From Molanna angustata (Eukaryota; Arthropoda; Insecta; Trichoptera; Molannidae), in assembly GCA_963576475.1 (NCBI GenBank), contig OY754977.1, positions 29,257,972 through 29,321,971 of the forward strand: a stretch of 64,000 nt of DNA, written 5' to 3'. Numbering within the stretch: the first letter of the stretch is position 1; each line of letters begins with the position of its first letter. A program made the translations under genes and the position numbers. Shown in pieces: positions 45,833 to 57,008 of the stretch. The notes below the pieces were generated by a model. The model did no database searches and was not told the DNA's origin. It worked only from the letters and a program-made list of their open reading frames with translations.

Positions 45833-47750
45833 TCTGTAACATTTCAACTAAAATAATAGGAACATTATAAGGTCATTTGAACTAAATTTCGTATTCTGTA
45901 ACTGACATTTTTCCTGAAATCTATAAACTGAATGCATAAAAATAATTAAAAACTTTTACTTTGACAAAACAACGTGGCGGACTTATTGCCTGCAGGACAA
46001 TTTCTACCAGTATACCACCATAGTAAATTCAATCAGTTACAGGAATAATTAACAAGAGGATACAAAAATAAAAAATAATAAGAAATTAAAAATACAAAAT
46101 AAATACAAAAATAAAAAATAATAATACACCAGATAGAGACACTATGTTTGTTGGATGGAGGATAAAAGAGGGAAAAGGATAGAGGGAACAAGGGAAAGAG
46201 ACGTGAGTTTGTGTTTATGTGGATAAAAAGTGTGACTTCAGACGCTTTTTGAATGCTCCGGCAATAGATTCCACATCCGAACTGCATGTACTGTGAACGA
46301 GTAAGTATAAGTAGAGGTGTGATGTATTGGTATTGTAAGTGTGCTATTGATATGAACTCAAATTGTCTATGACGCAGACCAAGTATGCGTACTGCTCACT
46401 ATTCGGCTATGTTAATTTATGTCACTAACATAACATTTCAATTCATCAGCACTAATGTTCTCGGGTTTTTACTTTTAACATAACGTAACAATCCATTTTT
46501 TTGTTTTAATTCGTACACAACTGATGTTTTCAACTTCACTAATATTCCGGACTGCTGACAAAATTAATAGTACGCATCCGAATAAGTGATTAGTACGTAG
46601 TACGTATCCAGTTTGATATGAATTAAAATAAGTACCATTTTGACAGTTGATTCGACAAAAATGTGGTTATAGAATAGGGAATTGAACTAATTGGTGACTT
46701 ACTTCGAGTAAGTAAGATTTTTCAAAATCCATATGCAGTATACAAATCCAGAATTTATCTAAAATAATGGATAAATCCATTTAATTACATAATATATACC
46801 TACTGAAAAATTCATGAAGTTTTTTTTCAGCCGAAATGATGAGAAGTATACGAAAATATTATTCTAAAATAATGTGAATAAATTATTCGACATCGAGATA
46901 CATCGAGATGAATAAATTATTTTTCGAAACTATTCGGTTTTTCAATTTATCTATGCATAAATATTTTGTAAATAAAATTATCGTTCTTTTCAATCAACAC
47001 AATCTCTAGATTTTTTTTGAGGTGGTACAAAATACAACAACTGTTCAAACATGATGGGTAATTTTTAAGTTGCGTGTTTTTTTCGGTTGGAAGATTTCGC
47101 TCATATGCTTATCTGTATCCGATACCTATTCAATATATTAGTATTACAAGAATGACACAATACGTCCACTTTTATAACGTCCCGCCTAAAATAGGTGCGT
47201 TCGTATTCCATGTTTATTCCAATTTGATATTCTATAACACTGAAATGGAAACGTTCGTAAATGAAAATATTCCTAAATAGAAACGACCCTATTTACAAAC
47301 ATTCTTACTCCAAGTAAGTCATGAATTAGTCCAAAACCCTATTTTATAACCACAGTTGAATCGAATCAACTGTCAAAACATTCTAATTTTAGTTCACACC
47401 TTATTGGAAGCGTATTAGTTATTTTCACAGCAAAACATCAGTTGTGTTCGGGAAAAACCTTAAAATTGAAAATTTACACATGTTCCATTATGTTGAAAAT
47501 AAATTCCAAAGGATATTAGTACTTACCTACAGATCAATCTAAATGGTAGGTTAGGCGATATCACGACCGAATGACATAAATAAACATGGCCAAACGGTGC
47601 GCAGTACGCATGCGTAATCTGCGCCATAGACAATTTGAGTTAAAATTATTATCTACGGTGCACAAACTTTCTAGATTTTAGTTTAAGGAGCAACGTCAGT
47701 TAAAAAATACGAAATTTAGTTCAAATGACCTTCATTCTAAAATGTTAGAA
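45833..47750. mobile_element. Long-inverted-repeat element, about 1.9 kb, with an inserted LINE end
   Basis: The outer arm 45875-45915 ('ggtcatttgaactaaatttc') is inverted at about 47705-47735. The arm continues at 46345-46735 ('ctcaaattgtctatg', 'gcgtactgc') and pairs with about 47290-47655. The left arm is interrupted by about 0.4 kb of LINE 3' end (45950-46340). The centre holds a 68-codon ORF (47074-47280) with no recognised domain. This resembles a foldback or TIR element with arms of several hundred bp. Confidence 0.7.
45950..46340 (-). pseudogene. LINE ORF2 end and 3'UTR inserted in the left arm
   Basis: The minus strand reads VHAVRMWN in one frame and GAFKKRLKSHFLST then stop in another, a typical 'SFTVHAVRMWN.LP..FK..LK.HFL' LINE C-terminus with a frameshift. 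The 3'UTR ends with 'gcaggcaataagtccgccac'-type sequence. The same 3' end recurs at 61313-61370 and, diverged, at 51100-51160 and 51330-51390. Confidence 0.65.
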
Positions 47751-48901
47751 CGTTCCTTTTTTATTTAAAAAATTTACTGAATTGGACGTAATATATTATG
47801 TTTGTAGGTACTTATCTTTTTTATAGTAAACAATACGACTGTGCCAACCGCTTGGTGGTCATACGTGCGGTATCGTATGGTATGAATAAAAACTCATGAA
47901 GCGCAGTAAAAACCTACTTGCGATTTTTATTCGTCCGATAGAGATCATGAAAGGGTATCTCAACGAGATACTCACATAGTGGCTTCGAACATACTTACTC
48001 TTATAATATTATAGTGAAAATAACTAACTCCCTCAAGTTCTGGAATAAAGTGTCTTTCACCATGGCTACGTCTCTGTTTAGGTATTGATTGGTTTGACGT
48101 TTATGATCCTTTCCATGATTATATTTTATTGTATACTTCACAACAAAAATTCAGTACACTCTTATCTTCGTTATCAGTTAATGGCTTATGGGAGTTCATT
48201 CAACTGTGGGTATAACTAAAATGGTTTTACATGTTTTATCAATGGCCCGTAATTTAAAATTGAACATGTAATAATTTAAAACATTTAAGAATAATGACAA
48301 AGGAATATTTGTTGAAATAATAGGATGATAATTTCATTTCGATATTTGGGAAACTCTCTTAAGAAAAAAATCTTATAATGGCAGTATTTCAACGATTAAC
48401 TGTTATTTAAAATAATAATTGTTATTTTTTTTCTTACCAACATCTCAAAGAAGAATATGACATCTCATTTTCGACTCACCTGAAACAAAAAAAACAAAAA
48501 TTAGTAATACAAGAGGTATGTTACAACGAAAATAATAGTGCGTATACGTAAAAATTTCAAAGGATTGAGAAAATATTAAAAATTTCACTTTTCATTGAAA
48601 AAAAGTGTGTCAAAAAATGTGTCACCTGAATCACTGAGTAAAATAAGGTTGAGTCAATAAACCGGCTTACCTACTTTGTGGTTTTTGTGCAAACGAACAA
48701 TCAAAGTGAAATAAATTATCTTCTCTGATAAAATGTGAGCTCAAATATTTAACAAGAACACCCATGGAATGATGTTGTATGATCTTTTCGTATTTACAAT
48801 TGAGCGCAAAATAACTATGCGAATCAATTAATTTAGATGTTTTTTTAAGTAAATCAAGTGATAATCAAGGTCTGGGGAATATTGATTAAAAAAAGTATTT
48901 G
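47751..48901. other. AT-rich DNA, nothing recognised
   Basis: No ORF above background and no repeat boundary identified. Confidence 0.4.
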
Positions 48902-48913
48902 AAAAATAGCAAT

Positions 48914-49195
48914 TCTTTCCCCTTAGCGCTTTTTTCCCGTTTCTATCGGGGTACGCTTTGACCATGATCCTGGAATTGGCGAGTCTGGTTATTACATTGA
49001 AGCGACTGCCATCTGACCTTCGTATCCCTAAGAAAGGGGAACCAGACAAATTGGATCATGGTTACACATAGCTAGTGATATAAATCCGCACATAGATTTT
49101 TTAAAAATCCAGAGGTGCGTGCCCCACCCGGATTCGAACCGTCGACCTCAAACATGTGAGGCGAAGACATTACCGCTGGGCTATCACCGCTCTTT
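48914..49195 (-). repeat. tRNA-derived SINE (family 2), exact 12-bp target duplications
   Basis: AAAAATAGCAAT flanks the element at 48902-48913 and 49197-49208, and the target motif is repeated further right. The minus strand has GATAGCCCAGCGGTAATG (A box), GGTTCGAATCC (perfect B box), 'aaccagactcgccaattcc' and a 3' end 'gcgctaagggg'. Compared with the copy at 32228-32527 it differs at scattered positions and has a shorter tail. Confidence 0.95.
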
Positions 49196-49337
49196 AAAAA
49201 ATAGCAATAAAATAGCAATAAATTTGAAAAATAGCAATAAAACATATTTTTAATATAAACTAATTTTGTATTGATTTATAACTACATAATTACATACATG
49301 AATAAGAGAGTTTATTTTTCGATAAATCTAATATATA

Positions 49338-50296
49338 CTAGTTGCATGTAATACATGAGAACCAATTAACTGTCGATATTGATAGTATTGAAGAATACGT
49401 ACCAAACTATACCCATAAATCCAAATTATTGAATATTGTAAGATATTTTGTATTCTATTCAAAACATGAAGGATTAAGGGATGTATGTCAAGATAGGATA
49501 GTATGGAAGTCAGTCCTTTTTTCCTACCCAGAATATGAAAACAGCTTGATGGTATGTTTGGAGATTAAGTATCAAACTATTGAGTCCGTAAATATTGTGT
49601 AGTGTATACTGCCTTACAAATTGTATGAAACGATGTTGTCACTAAATTTAATTTTTATAAAATAAGTTAAAAAAAGTTTGAGATGTACTACTTTAATGTT
49701 CATATTTTTTATAGAAAATTGAATTATAAAGTGTTTCAGGTTTTTTCGTTTTTTTTGAAATTTTAGAAATATAGTAAATTAAACACAAATTTCACATTTT
49801 TTTTTCTTAATAGAAAATGTTTGGGAAACCCTGTAATTTTTTTCAAAAAAATTAATTTTGAGATTTTGTATTTCTCTTTATTTAAACACATTTTCAGCGT
49901 TCTGCTTTTATGGTTTATGAGATATATGGAAAAATAAAGTAAAAATTCAAAAGTTGATAAGCCCTGAAAAAAAACAAAATTCTGAGTATAATAGTTTTGT
50001 AGGCCTATAAATATCTATATATACTAAAATTTTAACCTATGTGCATTGAACGGATCAAAACTTATAAGGGGGGACCGACACACAGACACACTAAATGTTC
50101 TACACCGAATTCTGAGTATATATAGAACATATGTAATATATCATGCGAAGTCTCTAAGTTGGTGTTGTTTTTTGACTTCAAAGTTGGAAAAACCGTGAAA
50201 AATATAGACCCTGGATACAAATCTCGCGTATCTTGGCTTGATACTTTGTCGATATTTTAAGAGAAATAAATACCCTTGAACAAATCGACAGTTGGA
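49338..50296 (-). mobile_element. Helitron-like family copy E, full length (959 bp)
   Basis: Both ends are intact: CTAG and hairpin at 49338-49360, and ATCGACAGTTGGA at 50284-50296 followed by TA on the plus strand (so A precedes TC on the element strand). The block 49468-49560 reads, in one plus-strand frame, DVCQDRIVWKSVLFSYPEYE, which aligns with NVCQERGVWRSVLSAYPK at the end of the LINE at 20561-21195. The rest is non-coding AT-rich sequence with a conserved 'gaacggatcaaaacttataa' block and a short ACAC run. Confidence 0.9.
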
Positions 50297-51047
50297 TAAA
50301 AATGAGTCGATCAAAGTAAGTTTATAAGGATATTGCGAAACTCGGTTCTCTGCGCCTACCCTGCGAGCTATATATAATATGTGTAAATTTACCTAATGTT
50401 TTCTTAACCAATTTTTTTCTCATTTTTATTATTTTTATTGTGTTTAACTGCTTTATAAATTCAAGTATGACAAAGTCCAATAATTTAAAGCGATGATAAA
50501 TTTTCAGCTTGGGTATAATTTGTCTGTCACTGTTCGAGTAGTTTTGCTTGTAATTTTCTTATCTAAATCACTTTGTTTGGGAAAATTTAATGAAATAATT
50601 CTTTCGTAGATTTCCATCTGGAATCCAGAAGAATTGTAGGTCAGGCTATAATTAAAATTCTTTCTTTAGCGAAACAAGCTTTAGTTCAGTTAAAACATAC
50701 TTTATTATTATTTAAATTCACAGAAACAACGAAATTTAAATTCAACGAAAACAAAAACAAATGTGAAAGAAATATTGAAGAAAACAAATTGTATGAAAAA
50801 GTAAAAATGGTGGTGTTTCTGAAACGATAAATAACGATTGACTTTTAACATTATCACAATACAAAATGGCGGCAATCGTCAATATGAAATGGTGGATATT
50901 CTGAACGCACTTCATTGGATTGGTTTATAGAAAAGTTATTGAATACAAAACAAGCGGTCAAAGGGTGAATTGTAGTTTGATGTTTTGTTCGATTAAATAT
51001 TTGGATTTTTAGTTAAAATGGCACAAGAATAAGCAGCTTTGGCTTTA
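50297..51047. other. AT-rich DNA, nothing recognised
   Basis: No supported ORFs, RNA genes or tandem repeats. Confidence 0.4.
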
Positions 51048-51600
51048 GTTGAATATTTATTTATTTATTTATTTATACATCTTCTTGTATATAATATAAA
51101 CAAATATAATTGTACACTGGCGGGCTTATTGCCATAAGGCAATTTCCAACCAACCAATTATTTAAAGAAAAAATACATTTTAACTTTGTTGTTGGGATGC
51201 ATTTATATTCATCACATTTTGTGTCGCCGACTTTTGAACTTTTTATTCGTATTGGTATCTATTTTTCATACTCAATATTTGATGATTCAAATACAAATAA
51301 GATTTATTTATTTATATAATTTATGTACATGTGTACAAAGGCAGGTTTATAGCCATAAGGCAATTTCTTCCAACCAACCCGAGCAACGTGAAGTCTCTTA
51401 GTTAAATTGGTACAATACATATTTAGTGAGAAATAAAATGATAAAAAATCAAATAAAGGAGTAAGAAAAAAAAATACAAAGAGAAAAAAATGAAAAGAGA
51501 GTTAAAAAAAGAATAACAAAAATAACACTGATCATGCAAGCAATGAGGAAAAGGAGGTTACGGAAGGATATAGAAGGAATTCAGGAACTATTTGACAAAT
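51048..51600 (-). repeat. Two LINE 3' ends in tandem
   Basis: Each starts on the plus strand with a (TTTA)n run (51058-51075 and about 51304-51317). About 40 bp later comes 'ggcgggcttattgccataag' or 'ggcaggtttatagccataag' with 'ggcaatttc...ccaaccaacc'. These are the 3' tails of minus-strand non-LTR elements related to the tails at 45975-46010 and 61313-61370. No coding sequence survives. Confidence 0.65.
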
Positions 51601-52321
51601 AAAGTTTCTATGTGTCTATACAAAATATATTAATAACCTAAACTTACAAGAGAAGATTAATGTAGGTATGTACCTACGTATTTATAACCTAAGTAACAAA
51701 CCTTACATTTTTCCTTTTAAATATACAGACTTATGTTGTTCAAAAAACCTTGTCATATCCAAATATAATATTTTTATTGATTTCTATTATTTTAAAATTG
51801 ATGTTTAAAACAAAATATAAATCAGCTACCTATAAAACAAAATATGAATAAAACGGGTGTTAAGTTATAACAGAATAATCAGAAAATAGTTAAAAATGCT
51901 TATGAGCATAGACAATACAATAGCTGTTCAGAATAACCAAAATGTGTAGTATTGGATGACAATTGATTTGGCAAACAATCATAGAAATTTCAGAATAACC
52001 ACAAATAACTGGTTGACACAGTAAAATCGTAAAGTTTGTTCTGTAATTTAATCAATTTTATAACCGTCGATTTTTTCAGGAAAATTGAATTAAAAATCGT
52101 GATTAAAATGAGAACATTTTCGTTCAAAATACACAATCAGAGGCATGGATATTTTAATCACATATCACACATTTACATTAAATTATATTATTAAAGCAAC
52201 TGTAAGTACAAAGCGAAATGGGTATAATGTATAATGAAATAGTTTCATGGATGAAGAATCTTCACCATGTTGATATACCCTCGAAAAGAACCCCACTTTA
52301 CTACAAGGAATGTTTTATAAA
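51601..52321. other. AT-rich DNA, nothing recognised
   Basis: No gene or repeat supported. Confidence 0.4.
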
Positions 52322-52770
52322 CAAGTTGCATTAACACAATATGAGATCCAACTGTCGATAGTGATAGTATTTATAGTGGAAGAATAAGTACCAAACTATA
52401 AACCCATAAATCCAAATTATTGAATATTTTAAGATATTTTGTTTTCTATACAACACATGTAGGTATGTATTTCAAGATATGATAGTATGGAGGTCAGTCC
52501 TTTTATCCTACCCAGGATATGAAAACAGCAGGATGGTATGGGGGGAAATACACACACAGACACACGAAATGATCTACTCCGAATTCTGAGTAAATATGGA
52601 ACGAATATGGAACATATAACCTGCGAAGCCTCTAAGTTGGTGTTTTTTGACTTCAAAGTTGGAAAAGCCGTAAAAATGTAGACCCTACATACAAATCTCG
52701 CGTATCCTGGCTTGATACTTTGTCGATATGTTAAGAGAAAAAAGTTCTCTTGAACAAATCGACAGTTGGA
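52322..52770 (-). mobile_element. Helitron-like family copy F, internally deleted (449 bp)
   Basis: Keeps both ends: the hairpin-side end with ATCCAACTGTCGAT, and GACAGTTGGA ending at 52770. It joins the LINE-derived block directly to the 'ggggggaaatacacacacag' block at about 52535-52545, losing roughly 550 bp of the middle. It is the shortest complete-ended copy here. Confidence 0.85.
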
Positions 52771-53883
52771 TTGTTCGTGTAAAAACGCATTTTTGAAATC
52801 GAAATAAATATTGCTTTCGAAAAAGTACATATTTTGTCCTTTCATTCGTGACAAAATTTGTAGGAAAATTTACGAAAAAATTAAAAATAACATAATAAGA
52901 TATTAAAAAGTCTATTGTTTTTTGCCTAAGTTACTCACTGGTCGCAAAGGAAGCGATATGCAGAATATTTAACCTTAAAAGTTTTCTAGTTGTTGATTGA
53001 AATGATAACTAAAAAAAATACCCACATACGTGCATATAACTTTCTAAAATATTATGGCGAGGATATAAACATATAAAAAAATCTCTTCATAAATTTTCAC
53101 AATGTACTGCTGATATATTCATTATAGAAAAGTTGAGCGAAATAAAAAATACATATACGAAAATATTAAATATTTTGTAATCAAAATAAATTTTCATTTA
53201 AAAAAACAATCTTCAAGTGCTTTGGTAGATATTATGTGTGTAGAAATCACTTAACTTTTCTCGAGGTATTGTTTTAAAAGGGGAATGTCCTTAAAAATAT
53301 TTATTGTCTCATAAAGTTTTTTCTTACTAACGGGAGAAAAAAGTAATGAAACCGCGTCGTGTAAAACCTTCATAAGAATGGTGCTGGGGAAAACAAAACA
53401 TACTCAAGGTTTTGACCCCTAACAGCACTTAGTTTTGGCATATTAAATTAATTGGCCAGAATACTTGACACCATGAAATATCAACTGTCAGCGAGAAAAA
53501 AAATATGTTTCATCCTACAGACACCCCAATATATTATTATTTTCTTTAGAAAAATATTCAACACAAAGAACTACCTCAAAAACATATTTTCTTTGAACCC
53601 TGAACCGTTTCAGGTATATAACTATCGATGATATTGTTTATCTGTGAAGACTCTTTGTACTTTATGGATGAAATCGACAAATGTATATTTTTTGCCTATA
53701 ATTCAAGAGATTCAATAACAAAAACTTCCCACTTAAAAAAAAGCTTTGCTGCTTTTAAATCGGATGCTCAATACCTAGGTGCCTACATATTTTTTCAAGA
53801 ATTCGGTATTCAATATCTCATAAAATAATAAATGGAATATTATTTTACAGAAAAAAGTACATACGTAAAATACCTACCTACAT
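52771..53883. other. AT-rich DNA, nothing recognised
   Basis: A 66-codon ORF (53628-53828) has no family signature. No repeats of note. Confidence 0.4.
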
Positions 53884-54540
53884 AATACGTGAAACTTCAA
53901 ACAATTAACTATAAACCCATAAATCCAAATTATTGAATATTTTAGGATATTTTATTTTCTATACAACACATGTAGGTATGTATGTCAAGATAGGACAGTA
54001 TGGAGGTCAGTGCTGTTTTCTACCCAGAATATGAAAACAGGATGATGGTATGTTTGGATATTTAAGTATCAAACTATTAAGTCTTCTTACATATTGTGTA
54101 TAGGCGACTGCCATACAAATTGTATGAAGTGATGTCACTAAATTCAATTTTTATAAAAATTGTTAAAAAAAATTGAGATTTACTTCTACAATATTAATAT
54201 TTTTTATAGAAAATTAAATAATCTAGTTAAGGTGTTTCGGCTTTTTTCCATATTCTTAAAATACTTGGAAAAATAGGCAGTAAAACTCATAAATTTATAA
54301 TAAAAAAAATATTTTTCTTAATAAAAATGCTTTAGAAACCCTGGAATTTTTTTGAAAAACTTATTTGAGATTTTTTTTGTCTATGTTTAGACATTAGATA
54401 CAGTGCGGTATAGGTGCCTACACGTCAACCAACATAACTGAACATAAAAATGGATAAAACCCTAACAATATATTACCAAAATTGTAATGGTCTCAGAACC
54501 AAACTTCATGATACATACATGAACATATTGAATAATAACT

Positions 54541-55045
54541 GAAAGTCACCCACCGCTTACCCGGGTATCTCAGGCGCGTTAGCACCTCTTTACCCGCACT
54601 TACTTGCAAATCTTTTTACGCAGGCGGGCTCGGGGTTTGCCGGATGGGCTCCTCCCAACAAACCCCGCCTGCTAAATTATGGACTCTCAGTGCCCTCATT
54701 CGAGGATGAAGCCTACCTAATGCATCTTACTAATTAAAACTAATCTTAATTTCTAGGTACTTATAACTACTTATAAATATCATCATAATATAACTAAATA
54801 TCTAACAAACTAATTATCTTAATACTACTGTCTTAGTCTTAAACTAATGGGTGAAGGAGCCAGGATAGAGGCGTCCCGACGTTCCATAAGAGCCATCGCA
54901 CCCGCATCACCAGGTGCGATAGCTAACCTCGACGCGAGAAAGGAGGACCCACCCAGACGGGGGCACTTAATCAGACACCTCCACGAAGGGAGAAAGGACG
55001 GCACGAAACGTCAACGAGTCATCGACCACTCAAACTGTTATGTCT
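54541..55045. other. Unidentified segment replacing the LINE endonuclease domain
   Basis: Between ORF2 codon 31 and the residue that corresponds to about 235 of the intact ORF2, roughly 600 bases of endonuclease are missing. About 505 bp of different composition stand in their place, including a GC-rich stretch (54560-54680) and another (54850-55000). A 67-codon frame (54847-55050) rich in R, D, E, H and P runs through it. I recognise neither end. No target duplication is visible, so template switching during reverse transcription is a possible origin. Confidence 0.6.
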
Positions 55046-56200
55046 CATGACCGTTACTCAGTTACTCAGTCCATCGATCCAATCACCCACGAAGATCGAC
55101 ATCACCCAGCACTGAACATAATCTTATCCACACAAGCTCTAACTACATTGCCTACTCAAGACCTGAAAAAATTCGACTACAGAAATGGTAATTACGAAGC
55201 GATCAACGAACACATACTTTATACAAACTGGGAAAACATTTTTAGAGACATAAATGCCTCTACTGCCGTTGATTACTTCTACGATATTATTTATACAATC
55301 ATCAACGAATATGTACCGCTCAAGAAAACACGCAGCCTCAAATATCCCATTTGGTTCTCTCCTGCTCTAATCCATATCTCAAAAGAAAAATGTAAGTACT
55401 GGAAGAAATGGAAAATTTACGGAAACGAAGCAGACTTCAACTCCTATTCTTTACTTCGACGACGTTTCAAAAAATTACTAAAAGATCATCACCGAACATA
55501 CATAGCTAACATTGAGAATAACTTGACTAGTAATCTTAAAAGTTTCTGGGCGTATACTAAATCCCTAAAAACTACATCAGGCTATCCTTCTACGATGACA
55601 TACAAAGTAAAAACCTCCAGTCAGCCAAACGAAATAGCAAACATGTTCTCAGATTATTTTGAATCGGTATTTGAACCCGAATTACCATCTGACCAAAACA
55701 ACATCATTCCAGATAGTAATAATTCTGTCAATCTGTCATCTATCAGGATAAATCTAGGTGAACTTAGGGAAATTCTTATTTCCTTAGATATCAGTAAAGG
55801 TCCAGGCCCGGACAAAATTCCCCCATTCTTTCTTCAAAAAACTGCATACTCAATAAGTCACCCTTTAGCGCTGATATTCAATCAGTGTTTATCAGAAGGG
55901 GTATTCCCCAATAAATGGAAAAAAGCTTTCATTACCCCTATTCACAAAGGCGGCAACACAAATGACATCGAAAATTATAGACCTATATCAATACTGTCAG
56001 CAATACCTAAGGTTCTTGAAAAAATCGTTCATGGACAAATATTAGCAACCGTGAAAAGAAATATAGTAGATGAGCAACATGGTTTCATGCCTAACAAATC
56101 AACGACAACTAACTTGCTAATATACTCAGAATATCTCTTCCAATCACTCGACGACAAAATTCAAATTGACTCAATTTATACAGACTTCAAGAAGGCCTTC

Positions 56201-57008
56201 AACTTCTAGACTCTCTTCCCCATTCAAAAATTCTGATCCTTTCTGATTGCTTAAGTTCCCTCAAATCCTTATCCAACGATCTCTCTAAATTTCCAGACAA
56301 CGAACTACTTTGCTCTATCAGATATCTCATGTGTTGTCTTATAGAAAAAGACTATGAAATTATACTAGCATGGATCCCTTCCCACGTAGGTATAAATGGG
56401 AACGAGATCGCGGATAAATTAGCAAAACAAGCCTCCAGTTCTGATGCCTCTTATTTTAACAATTCCCTTTCCATCCAAGACACAATTCGTTCTCATTGTA
56501 ACATTGCCAAAAATAAATGGCAAGACCTGTGGAAAATCACTTCTGAAACCAAAGGAACATACTACTATAATATCCAATTAAACATTCCATCTTTTCCATG
56601 GTTTCATAAAAAAAAAATGTCCAAAAGAGAGATCTCTAATATCTCGAGAATGAGATTGGGTCATTGCTCAATTGCCTCTCACCTTTATAAAATAAATATA
56701 AAAGAAAACCCTTCTTGTGCATGCGGGGCAGAATTGGAAACACTCGATCACGTGTTCTTTGAATGCCCGATGCACTACGAATATGACATCTATCCCAACT
56801 TAAAAGTCCCTCTACCAGTCAACATGTCGCATCTCTTATCACTAAACTCTCTTGCTATTTATTCCGCAATATCCAAATTTATCCTTATCAATTGTATTAA
56901 TCTGTAAATCGTAACATTCAATAACTTATTTTTTTATCTTTTCTTCCATTTGGTACAAATCACTCTTATAAGGGTGGGTTGCCTAATATTTAAAAAAAAA
57001 AAAAAAAA
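56201..57008 (+). mobile_element. 5'-truncated RNase H-bearing LINE with poly-A tail, 10-bp target duplication
   Basis: GAAGGCCTTC, itself a palindrome, flanks the insertion at 56191-56200 and 57009-57018; it could extend 2 bp into the A tail. The tail is a run of 17 A at 56992-57008. The insert contains only the last roughly 235 codons of its ORF2. A pure poly-A tail and an RNase H domain separate it from the (AATA)n-tailed LINE it sits in; it fits the I/R1/Loa-type group. Confidence 0.93.
56203..56907 (+). pseudogene. RNase H and cysteine-motif C-terminus of a LINE ORF2
   Basis: The frame is open from the left junction. KILILSDCLSSLKSL contains the catalytic aspartate of the SDS motif, with the second serine changed to cysteine. 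IILAWIPSHVGINGNEIADKLAK holds the HVG...N..AD motif with the last catalytic aspartate. Further on, ISRMRLGHCSIASHLYK and PSCACGAELETLDHVFFEC give the CxCG...H...C motif that closes many I-type ORF2 proteins. The first RNase H strand is cut off by the 5' truncation. RNase H would remove RNA from the hybrid during insertion. Confidence 0.9.

Noticed and set aside
47074..47280. 68-codon ORF in the centre of the long inverted repeat as a transposase
   Set aside because: No acidic triad, DNA-binding motif or family resemblance is visible; far too short.
49338..50296. Reading the 14-bp inverted repeat as true terminal inverted repeats of a cut-and-paste transposon
   Set aside because: About 23 conserved bases (hairpin and CTAG) lie outside one repeat in nearly all copies, and no target duplication is seen. 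A Helitron-type end explains this better.
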